Below are positions 19,966 to 28,121 of a stretch of DNA of 57,861 nucleotides, piece after piece. Each line of letters opens with the position of its first letter. Within the stretch, counting starts at the first letter, position 1. Source of the stretch: Gemmatimonadota bacterium (GTDB taxonomy: Bacteria; Gemmatimonadota; Gemmatimonadetes; Gemmatimonadales; Gemmatimonadaceae); contig JACPFW010000046.1 in NCBI GenBank assembly GCA_016182795.1, positions 1 to 57,861 of the forward strand, written 5' to 3'. The notes under the pieces were generated by a model. It was not told where the DNA came from, made no database searches, and worked only from the letters and a program-made list of their open reading frames with translations. Both the position numbers and the translations under genes were made by a program.

Positions 19966-19988
19966 TTTCCGATCTATCCTCTCCGTCC

Positions 19989-20651
19989 CTATCTCGACTT
20001 GTCGATTGATGACCCAAAGTTGTACCGCAGCCCGACTTCCCAGAACTGCGTGGCGCCATTGCCGTTGATCAGCCAGTCCCCGGTCCCCTTGGTCGGCATC
20101 AGGGTGTATTGCGCGTACGGCGCGAACTTGCGGTAGGTGACCATGAAGCCGCCGCTGAACGTCGCCTTCACGGCGGACTTGGCGTCGTTGATGCGCGCCT
20201 GCGCTGAGTCGCGCGCGGCCGCGCTGTTGAAGGACGTGCCGATTGGCTCCGCCTGCTTCACGTAGTTGAGCGAGTAGCCCACACCCGCGTACGGACGCAC
20301 CCACCTCCAACTCGGCAGGAACATGATCCCCTGGAATCCGACGCGCCGCAGATCGGTGATCTGCGCCTTCCGCAATCCCGACGAGTTCGGGTCGGCCACG
20401 GTCGACGAATCCGTGAAGTACGCCTGCGACGCGTACACCTGCAGGCCGAACCGCTGCCGCGTGATCAGCCAGTCGGCCGTGATCATCGGCGCGTCGATGC
20501 GGTGGAAGTAGGTGGGGAACGAGAGCCGTCCGCCACTAACGCCCCAGAACCACGAGTTGTCGATCGGCGCACCGGCCTGCTGCGCCGCCGCAACGACCGG
20601 AAGAAACGCGGCCAGCGTGAGCGCGCGGCCAAGGCGTGAGATCGTACGCAT
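19989..20651 (-). CDS. Small outer-membrane beta-barrel protein (OmpW/outer-membrane-like)
   Basis: A 220-residue exported protein with signal peptide ALTLAAFLPVVAAAQQ. The mature part has repeated aromatic-rich beta-strand patterns (WFWGVSGGRLSFPTYF, FGLQVYASQAYFT, VRPYAGVGYSLNYV, ATFSGGFMVTYRKFAPYAQYTLMP) and ends WEVGLRYNFGSSIDKSR, near the usual aromatic end of a barrel. The function is unknown. ATG 20651 is preferred over upstream in-frame codons because the signal peptide starts there and GAGGGG is seven bases upstream. Confidence 0.68.
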   Translation of the reverse strand: MRTISRLGRALTLAAFLPVVAAAQQAGAPIDNSWFWGVSGGRLSFPTYFHRIDAPMITADWLITRQRFGLQVYASQAYFTDSSTVADPNSSGLRKAQITDLRRVGFQGIMFLPSWRWVRPYAGVGYSLNYVKQAEPIGTSFNSAAARDSAQARINDAKSAVKATFSGGFMVTYRKFAPYAQYTLMPTKGTGDWLINGNGATQFWEVGLRYNFGSSIDKSR

Positions 20652-20791
20652 GCTAGACCCCTCGAATAGGAGGATCGCCGGCCCACCGGACACCGACGCG
20701 ACATAACGTGCCGCGCGGAGACCGGTGCAGCCAGTGGTACCGGATGTAGACGATGCGTCCCGCCCCAGAGTCACGGCCCCCCCGGGGTGCC

Positions 20792-22000
20792 CTACTTCAT
20801 CAGCCCAACCCGGCGTGCCACGTTCGCGATGGCCCGCACGGCGTCGTCGAGGTCGGTTCGGGTGTGTGCCGCCGAAATCTGGCAGCGCAGGCGGGCCGTC
20901 CCCTGCGGCACGACCGGGAAGCCAAACCCGGTCACAAAGATCCCTTCGTCGAGCAGCATCTCGCTCATCCGGATGGCGTGCGCCGTCTCGCCGACAATGA
21001 TCGGCACGATCGGCGTGTCGCCCGCCAGCGGGTTGAGCCCCGCCTCGATGATGGCCTTCCGGAAGTACTGCGCGTTGTCCCGCAGCGTTTGCACGCGCTC
21101 GGGGTGCGTCTCGAGGAATTCCACCGAGGCCAGCGCGCTCGCCGCCACCGTTGGCGGCAGGGCGTTGGAGAAGAGCTGCGGGCGCGAGCGCTGCGTCAGC
21201 ATGTCGCAGAGCGCCGCGCTGCCGGCCACGAAGCCGCCGGCCGCGCCGCCCAGCGCCTTACCCAGCGTCGAGGTGATCACGTCCACCTCGCCCACGACGC
21301 CAAAGTGCTCCGCCGTGCCGCGCCCCGTGGCCCCCAGCACCCCCGTGGAATGCGAATCGTCCATCACGAGGATGGCATCGTAGTCGCGAGCGATCTGCAG
21401 CAGGTCGGGGAGCTTGGCGATGCTCCCTTCCATCGAGAACACGCCGTCGGTCCAGATGATGCGCCGTCGCGCCGCCTTGTTGGCCGACAGCTTCTCGCGC
21501 AGGTCGTCCAGGTCGCCGTGCTTGTACACCGCCGTGGTGCACTTCGTGATCGTCTTCGCGAGCCGAATGGAATCAATGATCGACGCGTGGTTCAGCGCGT
21601 CGCTCACCACAAAGTCGCCCTCTTCGGCGATCGTCGCGGTCAGCCCCTCGTTCGCGTTCCAGCAGCTCACATACGACAGCGCCGCCGGCGTCCCCACAAA
21701 CCGCGCCAGGGCCGCCTCGAGCTGGCGGTGCACCGTGAACGTGCCGCAGATGAACCGTACGCTCCCCGTCCCCGCGCCGAACCGGCGCAGTCCCTCGTGC
21801 CCCGCCTCGACCACCGACGGTTCGGCGCTGAGGCCGAGGTAGTTGTTCGACGACAGGATCAGCACCTCGCCGCGCCCCTCCATCCGGACGCGCGCCGCCT
21901 GCGGCGACTCGAGGTAGTTGAGCTTCTTGTACACGCCATCGGCCTTCAGCTGCGCGATGGCGCCCGACATGGATGCGTTGAATGCGTCGTTTAATGACAT
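20792..22000 (-). CDS. kbl: 2-amino-3-ketobutyrate CoA ligase / glycine C-acetyltransferase
   Basis: A 402-residue alpha-oxoamine synthase, a PLP enzyme that cleaves 2-amino-3-oxobutyrate with CoA to glycine and acetyl-CoA. Motifs: SSNNYLGLSAEPSV, TGSVRFICGTFTVHRQLE, DALNHASIIDSIRL, DDSHSTGVLGATGRG, the PLP lysine in TSTLGKALGGAAGGF and RPQLFSNALPP. Its upstream neighbour is threonine dehydrogenase, which produces its substrate; this makes the Kbl assignment much more likely than BioF or HemA. ATG 22000 is chosen because residues MSLNDAFNASM match the family start. The upstream 95 bp are filled by a CT-rich repeat. Confidence 0.93.
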   Translation of the reverse strand: MSLNDAFNASMSGAIAQLKADGVYKKLNYLESPQAARVRMEGRGEVLILSSNNYLGLSAEPSVVEAGHEGLRRFGAGTGSVRFICGTFTVHRQLEAALARFVGTPAALSYVSCWNANEGLTATIAEEGDFVVSDALNHASIIDSIRLAKTITKCTTAVYKHGDLDDLREKLSANKAARRRIIWTDGVFSMEGSIAKLPDLLQIARDYDAILVMDDSHSTGVLGATGRGTAEHFGVVGEVDVITSTLGKALGGAAGGFVAGSAALCDMLTQRSRPQLFSNALPPTVAASALASVEFLETHPERVQTLRDNAQYFRKAIIEAGLNPLAGDTPIVPIIVGETAHAIRMSEMLLDEGIFVTGFGFPVVPQGTARLRCQISAAHTRTDLDDAVRAIANVARRVGLMK

Positions 22001-22017
22001 AGTATGCCCAGCAAGGC

Positions 22018-22084
22018 TGTTGTCTGTCTGTTGTATTTCTGTTGTTTCTCTGTTGTTTCTCTGTTGTTTCTCTGTTGTCTCTCT
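22018..22084. repeat. CT-rich 11-bp tandem repeat between tdh and kbl
   Basis: About five copies of TTTCTCTGTTG (+ strand) fill the space between the tdh stop and the kbl start. They therefore lie in the leader of kbl on the minus strand, as CAACAGAGAAA units. Similar repeats with a 10-bp period lie at 9546-9600 and 43691-43740. Confidence 0.85.
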
Positions 22085-22094
22085 TCGCCCCGCG

Positions 22095-23120
22095 CTATCC
22101 GATCTCAAAAACTACTTTGCCTGCTTCCCCACTCTTGATCACGCGGATCGCTTCCGCGTGCTGCTCGAGCGGGAACCGGTGCGTGATCACCGGCGTCGGG
22201 TCGAACTTGCCCGAGCGCAGGAACTGCGTCATCTGGATCCACGTGTCGTACATGCGCCGGCCCACGACGCCGTACACCGTCACGCCCTTGAAGATGATCT
22301 CGGTCGCGAGGTTCATTTCCATCGGTTTCGCCGGAATGCCGAGCATCTGCACGCGGCCGCCCACCCGCACCTCCTTGAACGCCTGATGCACCGCGGCCGG
22401 CACGCCCGCCATCTCGAGCACCACGTCCACGCCCAGCCCGTCGGTCGCCTTCTTCACCGTCTCCGCCACCCGGTCGGGCTGCACGGCAAAATGCGCGCCC
22501 ATCGCCCGCGCCAGTTCGAGGCGGCGTGGATTCACGTCGCTCGCGATCACGCAGCTCGCCCCCGCCGCCACGCAAATGCCAACCGCGAAGATGCCAATCG
22601 GCCCGCAGCCGGTAATCAGCACCGTGTTGCCGGGAATCTCCGCCGTCAGCGCCGTGTGGAACGCGTTGCCCATCGGGTCGTGGATGCCGCCGATCTCAAA
22701 CGGAATGTTGTCGTCCAGATGCCACACGTTGCCGGCGGGCATCGCGATGAACTCCGCAAAGCAGCCGTCGCGGTCGACGCCGATGATCTTCGTGTTCGGG
22801 CACACGTGCGAGTTGCCCGTGCGGCACAGGTGGCAGCGGCCGCAGACGATATGCCCCTCGGCCGTGACCCGGTCGTGGAGATGCACATCGGTGACCAGCT
22901 TGCCGACCTCCACCACGGTGCCGGCGAACTCGTGCCCCACGGTGAATGGCGGCTTGCAGCGATTGCGCGCCCAATCGTCCCACTCGTGGATGTGCACGTC
23001 CGTGCCGCAGACGCCGGCACGGGAAACCTTGATCAGGACTTCATTATCACGGATCGCGGGAACGGGGACGTCCTTCAGGACGAAGCCCGCCGCTGGGGAT
23101 TCCTTCACGAGCGCTTTCAC
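22095..23120 (-). CDS. tdh: L-threonine 3-dehydrogenase
   Basis: A 341-residue zinc alcohol-dehydrogenase-family enzyme, exactly the usual Tdh length, oxidising threonine to 2-amino-3-oxobutyrate with NAD. Catalytic zinc residues appear in AGVCGTDVHIHEWDDW and VGHEFAGTVVEVG; structural zinc cysteines in EGHIVCGRCHLCRTGNSHVCPNT; the NAD motif is GCGPIGIFAVGI. FDPFGN is replaced by IHDPMGNAFHTAL, as in other Tdh proteins. I chose GTG 23120 over upstream in-frame codons because it gives the family N-terminus (KALVKESPAAG) and has GGAG nine bases before it. With kbl downstream it forms a threonine-to-glycine pathway operon. Confidence 0.94.
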   Translation of the reverse strand: MKALVKESPAAGFVLKDVPVPAIRDNEVLIKVSRAGVCGTDVHIHEWDDWARNRCKPPFTVGHEFAGTVVEVGKLVTDVHLHDRVTAEGHIVCGRCHLCRTGNSHVCPNTKIIGVDRDGCFAEFIAMPAGNVWHLDDNIPFEIGGIHDPMGNAFHTALTAEIPGNTVLITGCGPIGIFAVGICVAAGASCVIASDVNPRRLELARAMGAHFAVQPDRVAETVKKATDGLGVDVVLEMAGVPAAVHQAFKEVRVGGRVQMLGIPAKPMEMNLATEIIFKGVTVYGVVGRRMYDTWIQMTQFLRSGKFDPTPVITHRFPLEQHAEAIRVIKSGEAGKVVFEIG

Positions 23121-23244
23121 GCGCAGAGACTCCGGAAACTGGGTGATCGGGGCCGTCCGACAACCGACGGCGCGCGCGGAACGCACCACAAAAACCGCGC
23201 CATTGAAAGTCGCTCTCAGCGACCTCGCGGGGAAGGGCGGCGCG

Positions 23245-23271
23245 CGCCGCCGCGCGATACGCGCGGCGGCG
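23245..23271. terminator. GC-rich perfect hairpin directly after the SDR stop codon
   Basis: A 12-bp perfect stem (CGCCGCCGCGCG with its complement) and a 3-nt ATA loop begin one base after the TAA of the minus-strand SDR gene. It has no U-tract. It separates the formate dehydrogenase/SDR unit from the tdh-kbl unit. Confidence 0.6.
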
Positions 23272-24063
23272 TTATAGCAGACTTGCCGTCTGTCCGCCGT
23301 CCACCTGAATCGCGGTGCCCGTCACGAAGCTCGCGCGCTCCGACGCGAGGAACGCCACCACCGCCGCCATCTCACGCGGTTCGCCGACGCGCTTCACCGG
23401 CACGTGCGCGGCCCGCGCCGCCAGCAGCTCCTCCACTGGCTTGCCGTCGCGCGCCGCGCGCATGCGCGCCAGCTCGGCGGCGCGCGCCGTGTCGTAATGG
23501 CCGGGGAGCACCGTGTTCACCAGCACACCGTCGGCCGCCACCTCGTTGGCCATCGTCTTCGCGAAGCCCAACAGGCCCGCGCGCGCGGTGTTCGACAGCA
23601 GCAGGTCCGGCTGCGGCTGCTTGGCGGCGAACGACGTCATGAAGATCACGCGCCCCCATTTCCGTTCGCGCATTCCCGGCAGCGCCGCCTGCGCCAGCTC
23701 GATGGACGCCAGCAGGTTGAGCCGCAGCGCCGTCATGAACTGCGCGTTCGTCGCGCTCTCCACCTTGGTTGCCGGCGGCCCCCCGGCGTTGGCCACCACA
23801 ATGTCCACGCGCCCCAGCACCTCAGCGGCACGCTGCACGCAGGCCGCCGGCGCGCCGGGCGTCGAGAGGTCGGCCACCAGCGCGATGGCCCGCACCCCAA
23901 ACCGCTGCTGCAGATCCTCCGCCACGGCGTGCAATCGGTCCGCGTTGCGCGCCACGATCGCGACGTCGCATCCCTCGGCGGCCAGCTCCTCGGCGACCGC
24001 CCGCCCGAGCCCCTGTGAGGCGCCGCCCACCAGCGCCGCCTTGCCACGCAGTCCGAGATCCAT
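23272..24063 (-). CDS. SDR-family oxidoreductase
   Basis: A 263-residue classical short-chain dehydrogenase. The cofactor motif is GGASQGLGRAVAEELA; the NAG-type motif is VANAGGPPA. The usual Ser-Tyr-Lys triad is not clear: where YxxxK is expected the sequence reads LLLSNTARAGLLGFAKTMANEVA, with no Tyr in register. This matches a subgroup of SDRs annotated as 3-oxoacyl-ACP reductase-like that lack the Tyr, so activity is uncertain. The C-terminus VTGTAIQVDGGQTASLL is typical. It starts 2 bp after the formate dehydrogenase stop, so it is cotranscribed; a functional link is not evident. Confidence 0.78.
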   Translation of the reverse strand: MDLGLRGKAALVGGASQGLGRAVAEELAAEGCDVAIVARNADRLHAVAEDLQQRFGVRAIALVADLSTPGAPAACVQRAAEVLGRVDIVVANAGGPPATKVESATNAQFMTALRLNLLASIELAQAALPGMRERKWGRVIFMTSFAAKQPQPDLLLSNTARAGLLGFAKTMANEVAADGVLVNTVLPGHYDTARAAELARMRAARDGKPVEELLAARAAHVPVKRVGEPREMAAVVAFLASERASFVTGTAIQVDGGQTASLL

Positions 24064-24065
24064 CG

Positions 24066-27017
24066 TCAGCTCCCGGCGCCGACTGGAGCCGGCGCCTTCT
24101 CAATGTGCACGGCGCACACCTTGAACTCCGGAATGTGCGCGTGCGGGTCGAGCGCAGGGTTGGTGAGCAGGTTCGCCGCCGCCTCACGGTAGTGCATCGG
24201 GACGAAGACCTGGTGCCGGGCCACGCGTTCGCTCACGCGCACGGCGATCCGGATCTGCGCGCGGCGCGACGTCACCAGCACTTCCTCGCCATCGGCCACG
24301 CCGAGTGACGCGGCATCCGCCGGATTCAGCTCAACGGTCGGCGTGCTCTCGCGCGAGTCGAGCGCCGTCGAACGCCGCGTCATCGTCCCCGTGTGCCAGT
24401 GGTACATCTGGCGGCCGGTGTTCAGGAAGAACGGATACTCCGCGTCCGGCAGCTCGGCCGGCGGCAGGTACTCCACCGGCACCAGCGTCGCCCGCCCGTC
24501 CGGCGTCGGGAACTCGTCCGCGAAAAGGAACGCGGTCCCCATGTGCGTGGCGTCCGGCACCGGATACTGCAGGCCGCCGCGGTGTTCGCGCAGACGGGCG
24601 TGCGTAACTCCCCGCAGCGTGGGGGTGACCTTCGCAATCTCGTCCTGCACGCCGGCGCTGTCGGTGTACGGCGTTGGCACATCGAGCCGGCGCGAGAGAT
24701 CGAGCAGGATCTCGAGATCCGCACGCGCCTGCCCCGGCGGGTCTATCGCCTTGTCGAACAGCTGCACCCGCCGCTCCGTGTTGGCGAACGTTCCCGTCTT
24801 CTCGGCGAACGCCGCGCCGGGGAGCACCACATCGGCGTAGCGCGCCGTCTCCGTGAGGAAGATGTCGTGCACCGCGAGGAACTCGAGGTCGCGGAACCAC
24901 TCCTCGGCGTGCGAGACGTCCGGATCGGAGATGATCGGATTCTCGCCCATGATGTACATCGCGCGCACCGGCGATTCGGCGCCGACGATCTGCGTCACCT
25001 TGCGGCCGATCTTCAGCGACAGCTTCTCAGCGGGGACGCCCCAGGCGTCCGCGTACATCGCGCGCACCGCCGGATCATCCACGCGCTGGTAGTCCGTGTA
25101 GGCAAACGGCACCGCCCCCATGTCGCTGGCGCCCTGCACGTTGTTCTGCCCGCGGATCGGGATCATCGCCTTGCCCCACGAGCCGATCATCCCGCACGAG
25201 AGCATCAGGTTCAGTAGCGAGGTTACGATGTCCGTCCCCGTGTGGTGCTGCGTGAGCCCCATGGCCCACAGCGTGCTCGAGCGCGGCCCACGCGCGTAGA
25301 GCTCGGCGGCGCGGCGGATCTTGGCGGCCGGCACGCCGGTGATCGCCTCGGCGGCCTCCGGGGTGTAGGGCTGCACGGCGGCGCGCACGGCGTCGAACCC
25401 GTGCGTCCGCGCGGCGATGAACGCCCGGTCCTCGAGGCCCTGCTCGAGAATGTGGTGCAGCATCGCGTTCAGCAGCGCCACGTCCGTGCCGGGCACCATC
25501 TGCAAATGAATGTGCGCGCGCGCCGCCAGCTCAATGCGCCGCGGGTCGGCGACGATGAGCGTCGCGCCGCGCTTGACCGCCCGCTTGATCGCCGCGCCGA
25601 AGACCGGATGGCTCTCGGTCGTGTTCGCGCCGAGGATGAAGATCACGTCCGACTCGTGTTCCACCTCGCGCATCGAGCCCGACGCGGCGCTCGTGCTCAG
25701 TGCGCGCTGCATGGCGCTCACCGAACTCGAATGGCACAGGCGCGTGCAGTGGTCCACGTTGTTCGTGCCGATGCCGGCCCGGAACAGCTTCTGCAGGACG
25801 TAGTTCTCCTCGTTGGAGCACTTGGCGCTCTGGAACGTCGCCAGCGCGTCCGATCCGTGAGTGTCGCGCACCCGCGCCAGCCGTTGCGCGGTCAGTTCCA
25901 GCGCCTCCTCCCATGTTGCCTCGCGAAACGGCTCGTACCACGAGGCGGGTGTGGCCACCCGGTCGCGCGGATCGCCCAGCGGACTCTCTGGCGCGTGATG
26001 CTTGCGCAGGGGATTCGTCTGCGGGCGATGCTTCGTCTTCGGCCCCTCGAGACGGATGCTCTCCCACGGTCCGCTGCGGCGCGGCCATTGCGCCGCGCCA
26101 TCAGCCGTCGCGTCAAAGGTCCACGTTCCGTCGGCGGCGCGCCGCCAGCCGCGGCGGATGAGCGGCGTCGTGAGACGGTCCCGATGCAGCACGAAGTCCG
26201 TGCCGAAGCGTCCCTTCACGCACAGCGAGCCCTGGTTGGGCGTTTCTTCCTCGATCCACGGGCTCGTCACGCGCACCACGTCGTTGTGCCGCACCTGCAG
26301 GTCGATCTGGCACCCCACGCCGCAGTACGGACAGACCGAGCGCACGGTGCGCTCCGGATGCACCGCTGGATCATGCCGGAACTTCGCGAGCGGCAGAATG
26401 TCGTGAATGGCGCCCGTGGGGCAAACGCGCACGCATTCGCCGCACCAGGTGCAGCCGGCGTGCTCCGGATGCCCGTGCGCGCCAACCACGATCTGCGCGT
26501 GCTCTCCCCGCTGGGCCACCTCGAGCACGCCCACCACCTGGATGTCCTCGCAGGCGCGTACACAGCGCGTGCACAGGATGCACGTGCTCATGTCGTGCAG
26601 GATCATCGGGTCGGCGATACGGTGATCGCCGCGCCGCAGCGGCATCGCGGCGCGATGCGTGGTCGGCACGTCGTAACGGCGCACCAACGCCTCGAACTCG
26701 TTGCGCGCGCCGTCCGCGGGAATGTGCTCCACCGGATAGCGCTCCAGCAGGAGCGAGAGCACGCTGCGCCGATTGGCGACCGCCGCGTCCGACTCGGTGG
26801 TGACCACCATGCCATCCGCGGCGGCGGTGGCGCACGCCGGCAGCAGCTTCGACGATCCCTCGATGGAGACGAGGCAGATTCGGCAGCTGCCGACGGTCGG
26901 AAGCTTCGGATACCAGCACAGCGTCGGGATGTCGATGGACGCGGCGCGTGCGGCGTCGAGGATCGTCTTGCCCTCGGCGGCGTGTACGGTCGTGCCGTTG
27001 ATCGTCAGCGTTGCCAC
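24066..27017 (-). CDS. Formate dehydrogenase alpha subunit, Cys-type, with N-terminal Fe-S domains
   Basis: A 983-residue molybdopterin (bis-MGD) oxidoreductase. Residues 1-75 are a 2Fe-2S ferredoxin domain (Cys34, 45, 48, 62). Residues ~140-205 hold two 4Fe-4S motifs (CILCTRCVRAC; CTWCGECVRVC). The MGD core begins CPYCGVGC (229-236) with another Cys at 266. The active-site residue at 428 in HCTRLCHSSS is Cys, where selenoprotein forms carry Sec. Residues ~293-360 contain a non-family insertion (finding). The layout matches NAD-dependent or ferredoxin-linked FdhA, but no beta/gamma subunit genes are nearby. GTG 27017 is chosen because GGAGAGG lies upstream and the ferredoxin fold starts there. 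Confidence 0.9.
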   Translation of the reverse strand: MATLTINGTTVHAAEGKTILDAARAASIDIPTLCWYPKLPTVGSCRICLVSIEGSSKLLPACATAAADGMVVTTESDAAVANRRSVLSLLLERYPVEHIPADGARNEFEALVRRYDVPTTHRAAMPLRRGDHRIADPMILHDMSTCILCTRCVRACEDIQVVGVLEVAQRGEHAQIVVGAHGHPEHAGCTWCGECVRVCPTGAIHDILPLAKFRHDPAVHPERTVRSVCPYCGVGCQIDLQVRHNDVVRVTSPWIEEETPNQGSLCVKGRFGTDFVLHRDRLTTPLIRRGWRRAADGTWTFDATADGAAQWPRRSGPWESIRLEGPKTKHRPQTNPLRKHHAPESPLGDPRDRVATPASWYEPFREATWEEALELTAQRLARVRDTHGSDALATFQSAKCSNEENYVLQKLFRAGIGTNNVDHCTRLCHSSSVSAMQRALSTSAASGSMREVEHESDVIFILGANTTESHPVFGAAIKRAVKRGATLIVADPRRIELAARAHIHLQMVPGTDVALLNAMLHHILEQGLEDRAFIAARTHGFDAVRAAVQPYTPEAAEAITGVPAAKIRRAAELYARGPRSSTLWAMGLTQHHTGTDIVTSLLNLMLSCGMIGSWGKAMIPIRGQNNVQGASDMGAVPFAYTDYQRVDDPAVRAMYADAWGVPAEKLSLKIGRKVTQIVGAESPVRAMYIMGENPIISDPDVSHAEEWFRDLEFLAVHDIFLTETARYADVVLPGAAFAEKTGTFANTERRVQLFDKAIDPPGQARADLEILLDLSRRLDVPTPYTDSAGVQDEIAKVTPTLRGVTHARLREHRGGLQYPVPDATHMGTAFLFADEFPTPDGRATLVPVEYLPPAELPDAEYPFFLNTGRQMYHWHTGTMTRRSTALDSRESTPTVELNPADAASLGVADGEEVLVTSRRAQIRIAVRVSERVARHQVFVPMHYREAAANLLTNPALDPHAHIPEFKVCAVHIEKAPAPVGAGS

Positions 27018-27302
27018 TCGGTCATCCTCTCCGGAATCACCACGAGAATGAAGTCTGGGCCGCGCGACGCCGAATCGCAATCGGGGTTTGGCCGCCGGTG
27101 CGCGCGCGCCACCCGCACGCTGCACTCGTGACATTTTCAGAGGAGAATCGTCGACTGCGCAGTGCGGGCACGACGCGCGCGCGACAGGAAGATGACACGT
27201 CGATTGGCGGCACCGCGATCTCGCGCGTTGGTCGATCGTGACGTGAACGGCTGTTGTCGGCGAAAAAGAATTGTGCCGGTGGTACTTGCGCGAATTCGAT
27301 CC

Positions 27303-27311
27303 TGATACAAT
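27303..27311 (+). promoter_or_regulatory. Possible extended -10 promoter for the 24-residue Lys-rich gene
   Basis: TGATACAAT resembles an extended -10 box (TG-N-TACAAT) in the otherwise empty 499-bp gap between the divergent formate dehydrogenase and the tiny gene at 27517. It would give a leader of about 200 nt, which holds a UUCG-loop hairpin near 27409-27421. No good -35 box is seen at 17 bp. I see nothing else in this gap. Confidence 0.3.
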
Positions 27312-27516
27312 CGTGTAGGCAAGTTTGATGCGCGACAGTTGCACGTCGCATCGAAATCGCAAAGTCGCGCACGCTGTTTCTGAAGCACTGAACGTTCGTT
27401 ATTCACCGCGCCCTTCGGGGCCGTGCACAAGTTTCCGTCGTGGTGACACGGCGGAGAAACCCAGCGATTCACCGGGGAATCGCCAGGGAAGACCCTCCTA
27501 GAAAGGAGCTAGTACA

Positions 27517-27591
27517 ATGGCTGCCAAGAAGAAGGCTGCGAAGAAGAAGGTCGCGAAGAAGCCGGCGAAGAAGGCCGCGAAGAAGAAGTAG
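27517..27591 (+). CDS. 24-residue Lys/Ala-rich histone H1-like peptide
   Basis: The product is made almost only of Lys, Ala, Val and Pro (MAAKKKAAKKK, then VAKKPAKKAAKKK). It resembles the C-terminal tail of bacterial H1-like/HU-tail proteins but has no folded domain. Several facts argue that it is real. An exceptionally strong ribosome-binding site (AAAGGAG at 27503-27509) sits at ideal distance. A perfect 11-bp terminator hairpin lies 21 bp after the stop. The unit is isolated between intergenic stretches. Probable role: nucleic-acid binding or charge neutralisation of DNA/RNA; this is inference from composition. Confidence 0.7.
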   Translation: MAAKKKAAKKKVAKKPAKKAAKKK

Positions 27592-27612
27592 TTCGCTTCG
27601 CTCTTCGGAGCA

Positions 27613-27646
27613 CACAGGGGAGCTGGCATCTGCCGGCTCCCCTGTG
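27613..27646 (+). terminator. Terminator of the Lys-rich small gene
   Basis: An 11-bp perfect stem (CACAGGGGAGC with its complement, arms 27613-27623 and 27636-27646) and a 12-nt loop, followed by CGTTTCC. Confidence 0.75.
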
Positions 27647-27692
27647 CGTTTCCGGTGCCTGCGGCGTCATCGCGCCGAATCACCGCACACGC

Positions 27693-27725
27693 AACAAGGC
27701 CGACGGAGATTCCGCCGGCCTTGTT
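27693..27725 (-). terminator. Terminator of the 53-residue gene (probably bidirectional)
   Basis: A 14-bp stem with one mismatch (AACAAGGCCG core; arms 27693-27706 and 27712-27725) lies 24 bp downstream of the minus-strand stop codon at 27749. Confidence 0.7.
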
Positions 27726-27748
27726 GTTTCGATGTCGCGATTCGACCG

Positions 27749-27910
27749 CTACGCAGCCACCGGCTTCGGCTGCTCCTCAGGTTCCTGAACCGGGACCGGA
27801 CCCCAGATATATGCCGACAGGCGCGGCGGCTCTTCGGTACGCGAGCCCCGCGAGATGATGATGCCGAGCGGCTCCTGGTCGATGATGTCTGCCTGACGAA
27901 GCTGATCCAT
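27749..27910 (-). CDS. 53-residue protein of unknown function
   Basis: This short gene encodes a peptide starting MDQLRQADIIDQEPLGIIIS, with a middle part rich in Arg/Glu/Pro (RGSRTEEPPR) and the stretch LSAYIWGPVPVQEPEEQPKP. Balanced composition, an AGGA sequence upstream of the ATG and a dedicated terminator 24 bp after the stop suggest a real gene. I do not recognise it with certainty. It has no signal peptide or membrane segment; the Pro/Glu tail may be unstructured. Size and the hydrophobic patch with a WGP motif would fit a ribosomally made peptide precursor or a small regulatory protein; neither is shown. Confidence 0.6.
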   Translation of the reverse strand: MDQLRQADIIDQEPLGIIISRGSRTEEPPRLSAYIWGPVPVQEPEEQPKPVAA

Positions 27911-28054
27911 GACTGCATTCCTGCGAACGGGGGTGCTGCCGATACGCGACAGGGCTTCACTTCATATGGAAGTATGCCCATTGGACGTTGCACGAGAGAT
28001 GCCAGTTTCCGCTCTATGTTAACCCCTTGTAAAACAATGCGTTAGAATGAAGAA

Positions 28055-28077
28055 AACCGCCTCGGATCAAGGCGGTT
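28055..28077 (-). terminator. Terminator of the methyltransferase-like gene
   Basis: A 7-bp stem (AACCGCC/GGCGGTT) with a 9-nt loop. On the minus strand the sequence continues into TTTTCTTC, the classic intrinsic terminator form, 45 bp after the stop at 28122. Confidence 0.8.
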
Positions 28078-28121
28078 GTTTCGTTCAGACACGACACAAT
28101 TTCCAGAAATGTGTCAATTCG

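Noticed and set aside
20792..22000. BioF or HemA identity for the alpha-oxoamine synthase
   Set aside because: The adjacent threonine dehydrogenase makes the Kbl substrate, and no biotin or heme genes are near.
25242..27131. 629-codon + strand frame over formate dehydrogenase
   Set aside because: It is a shadow frame with low-complexity Arg/Ala/His runs; the opposite strand has all cysteine motifs of the enzyme.
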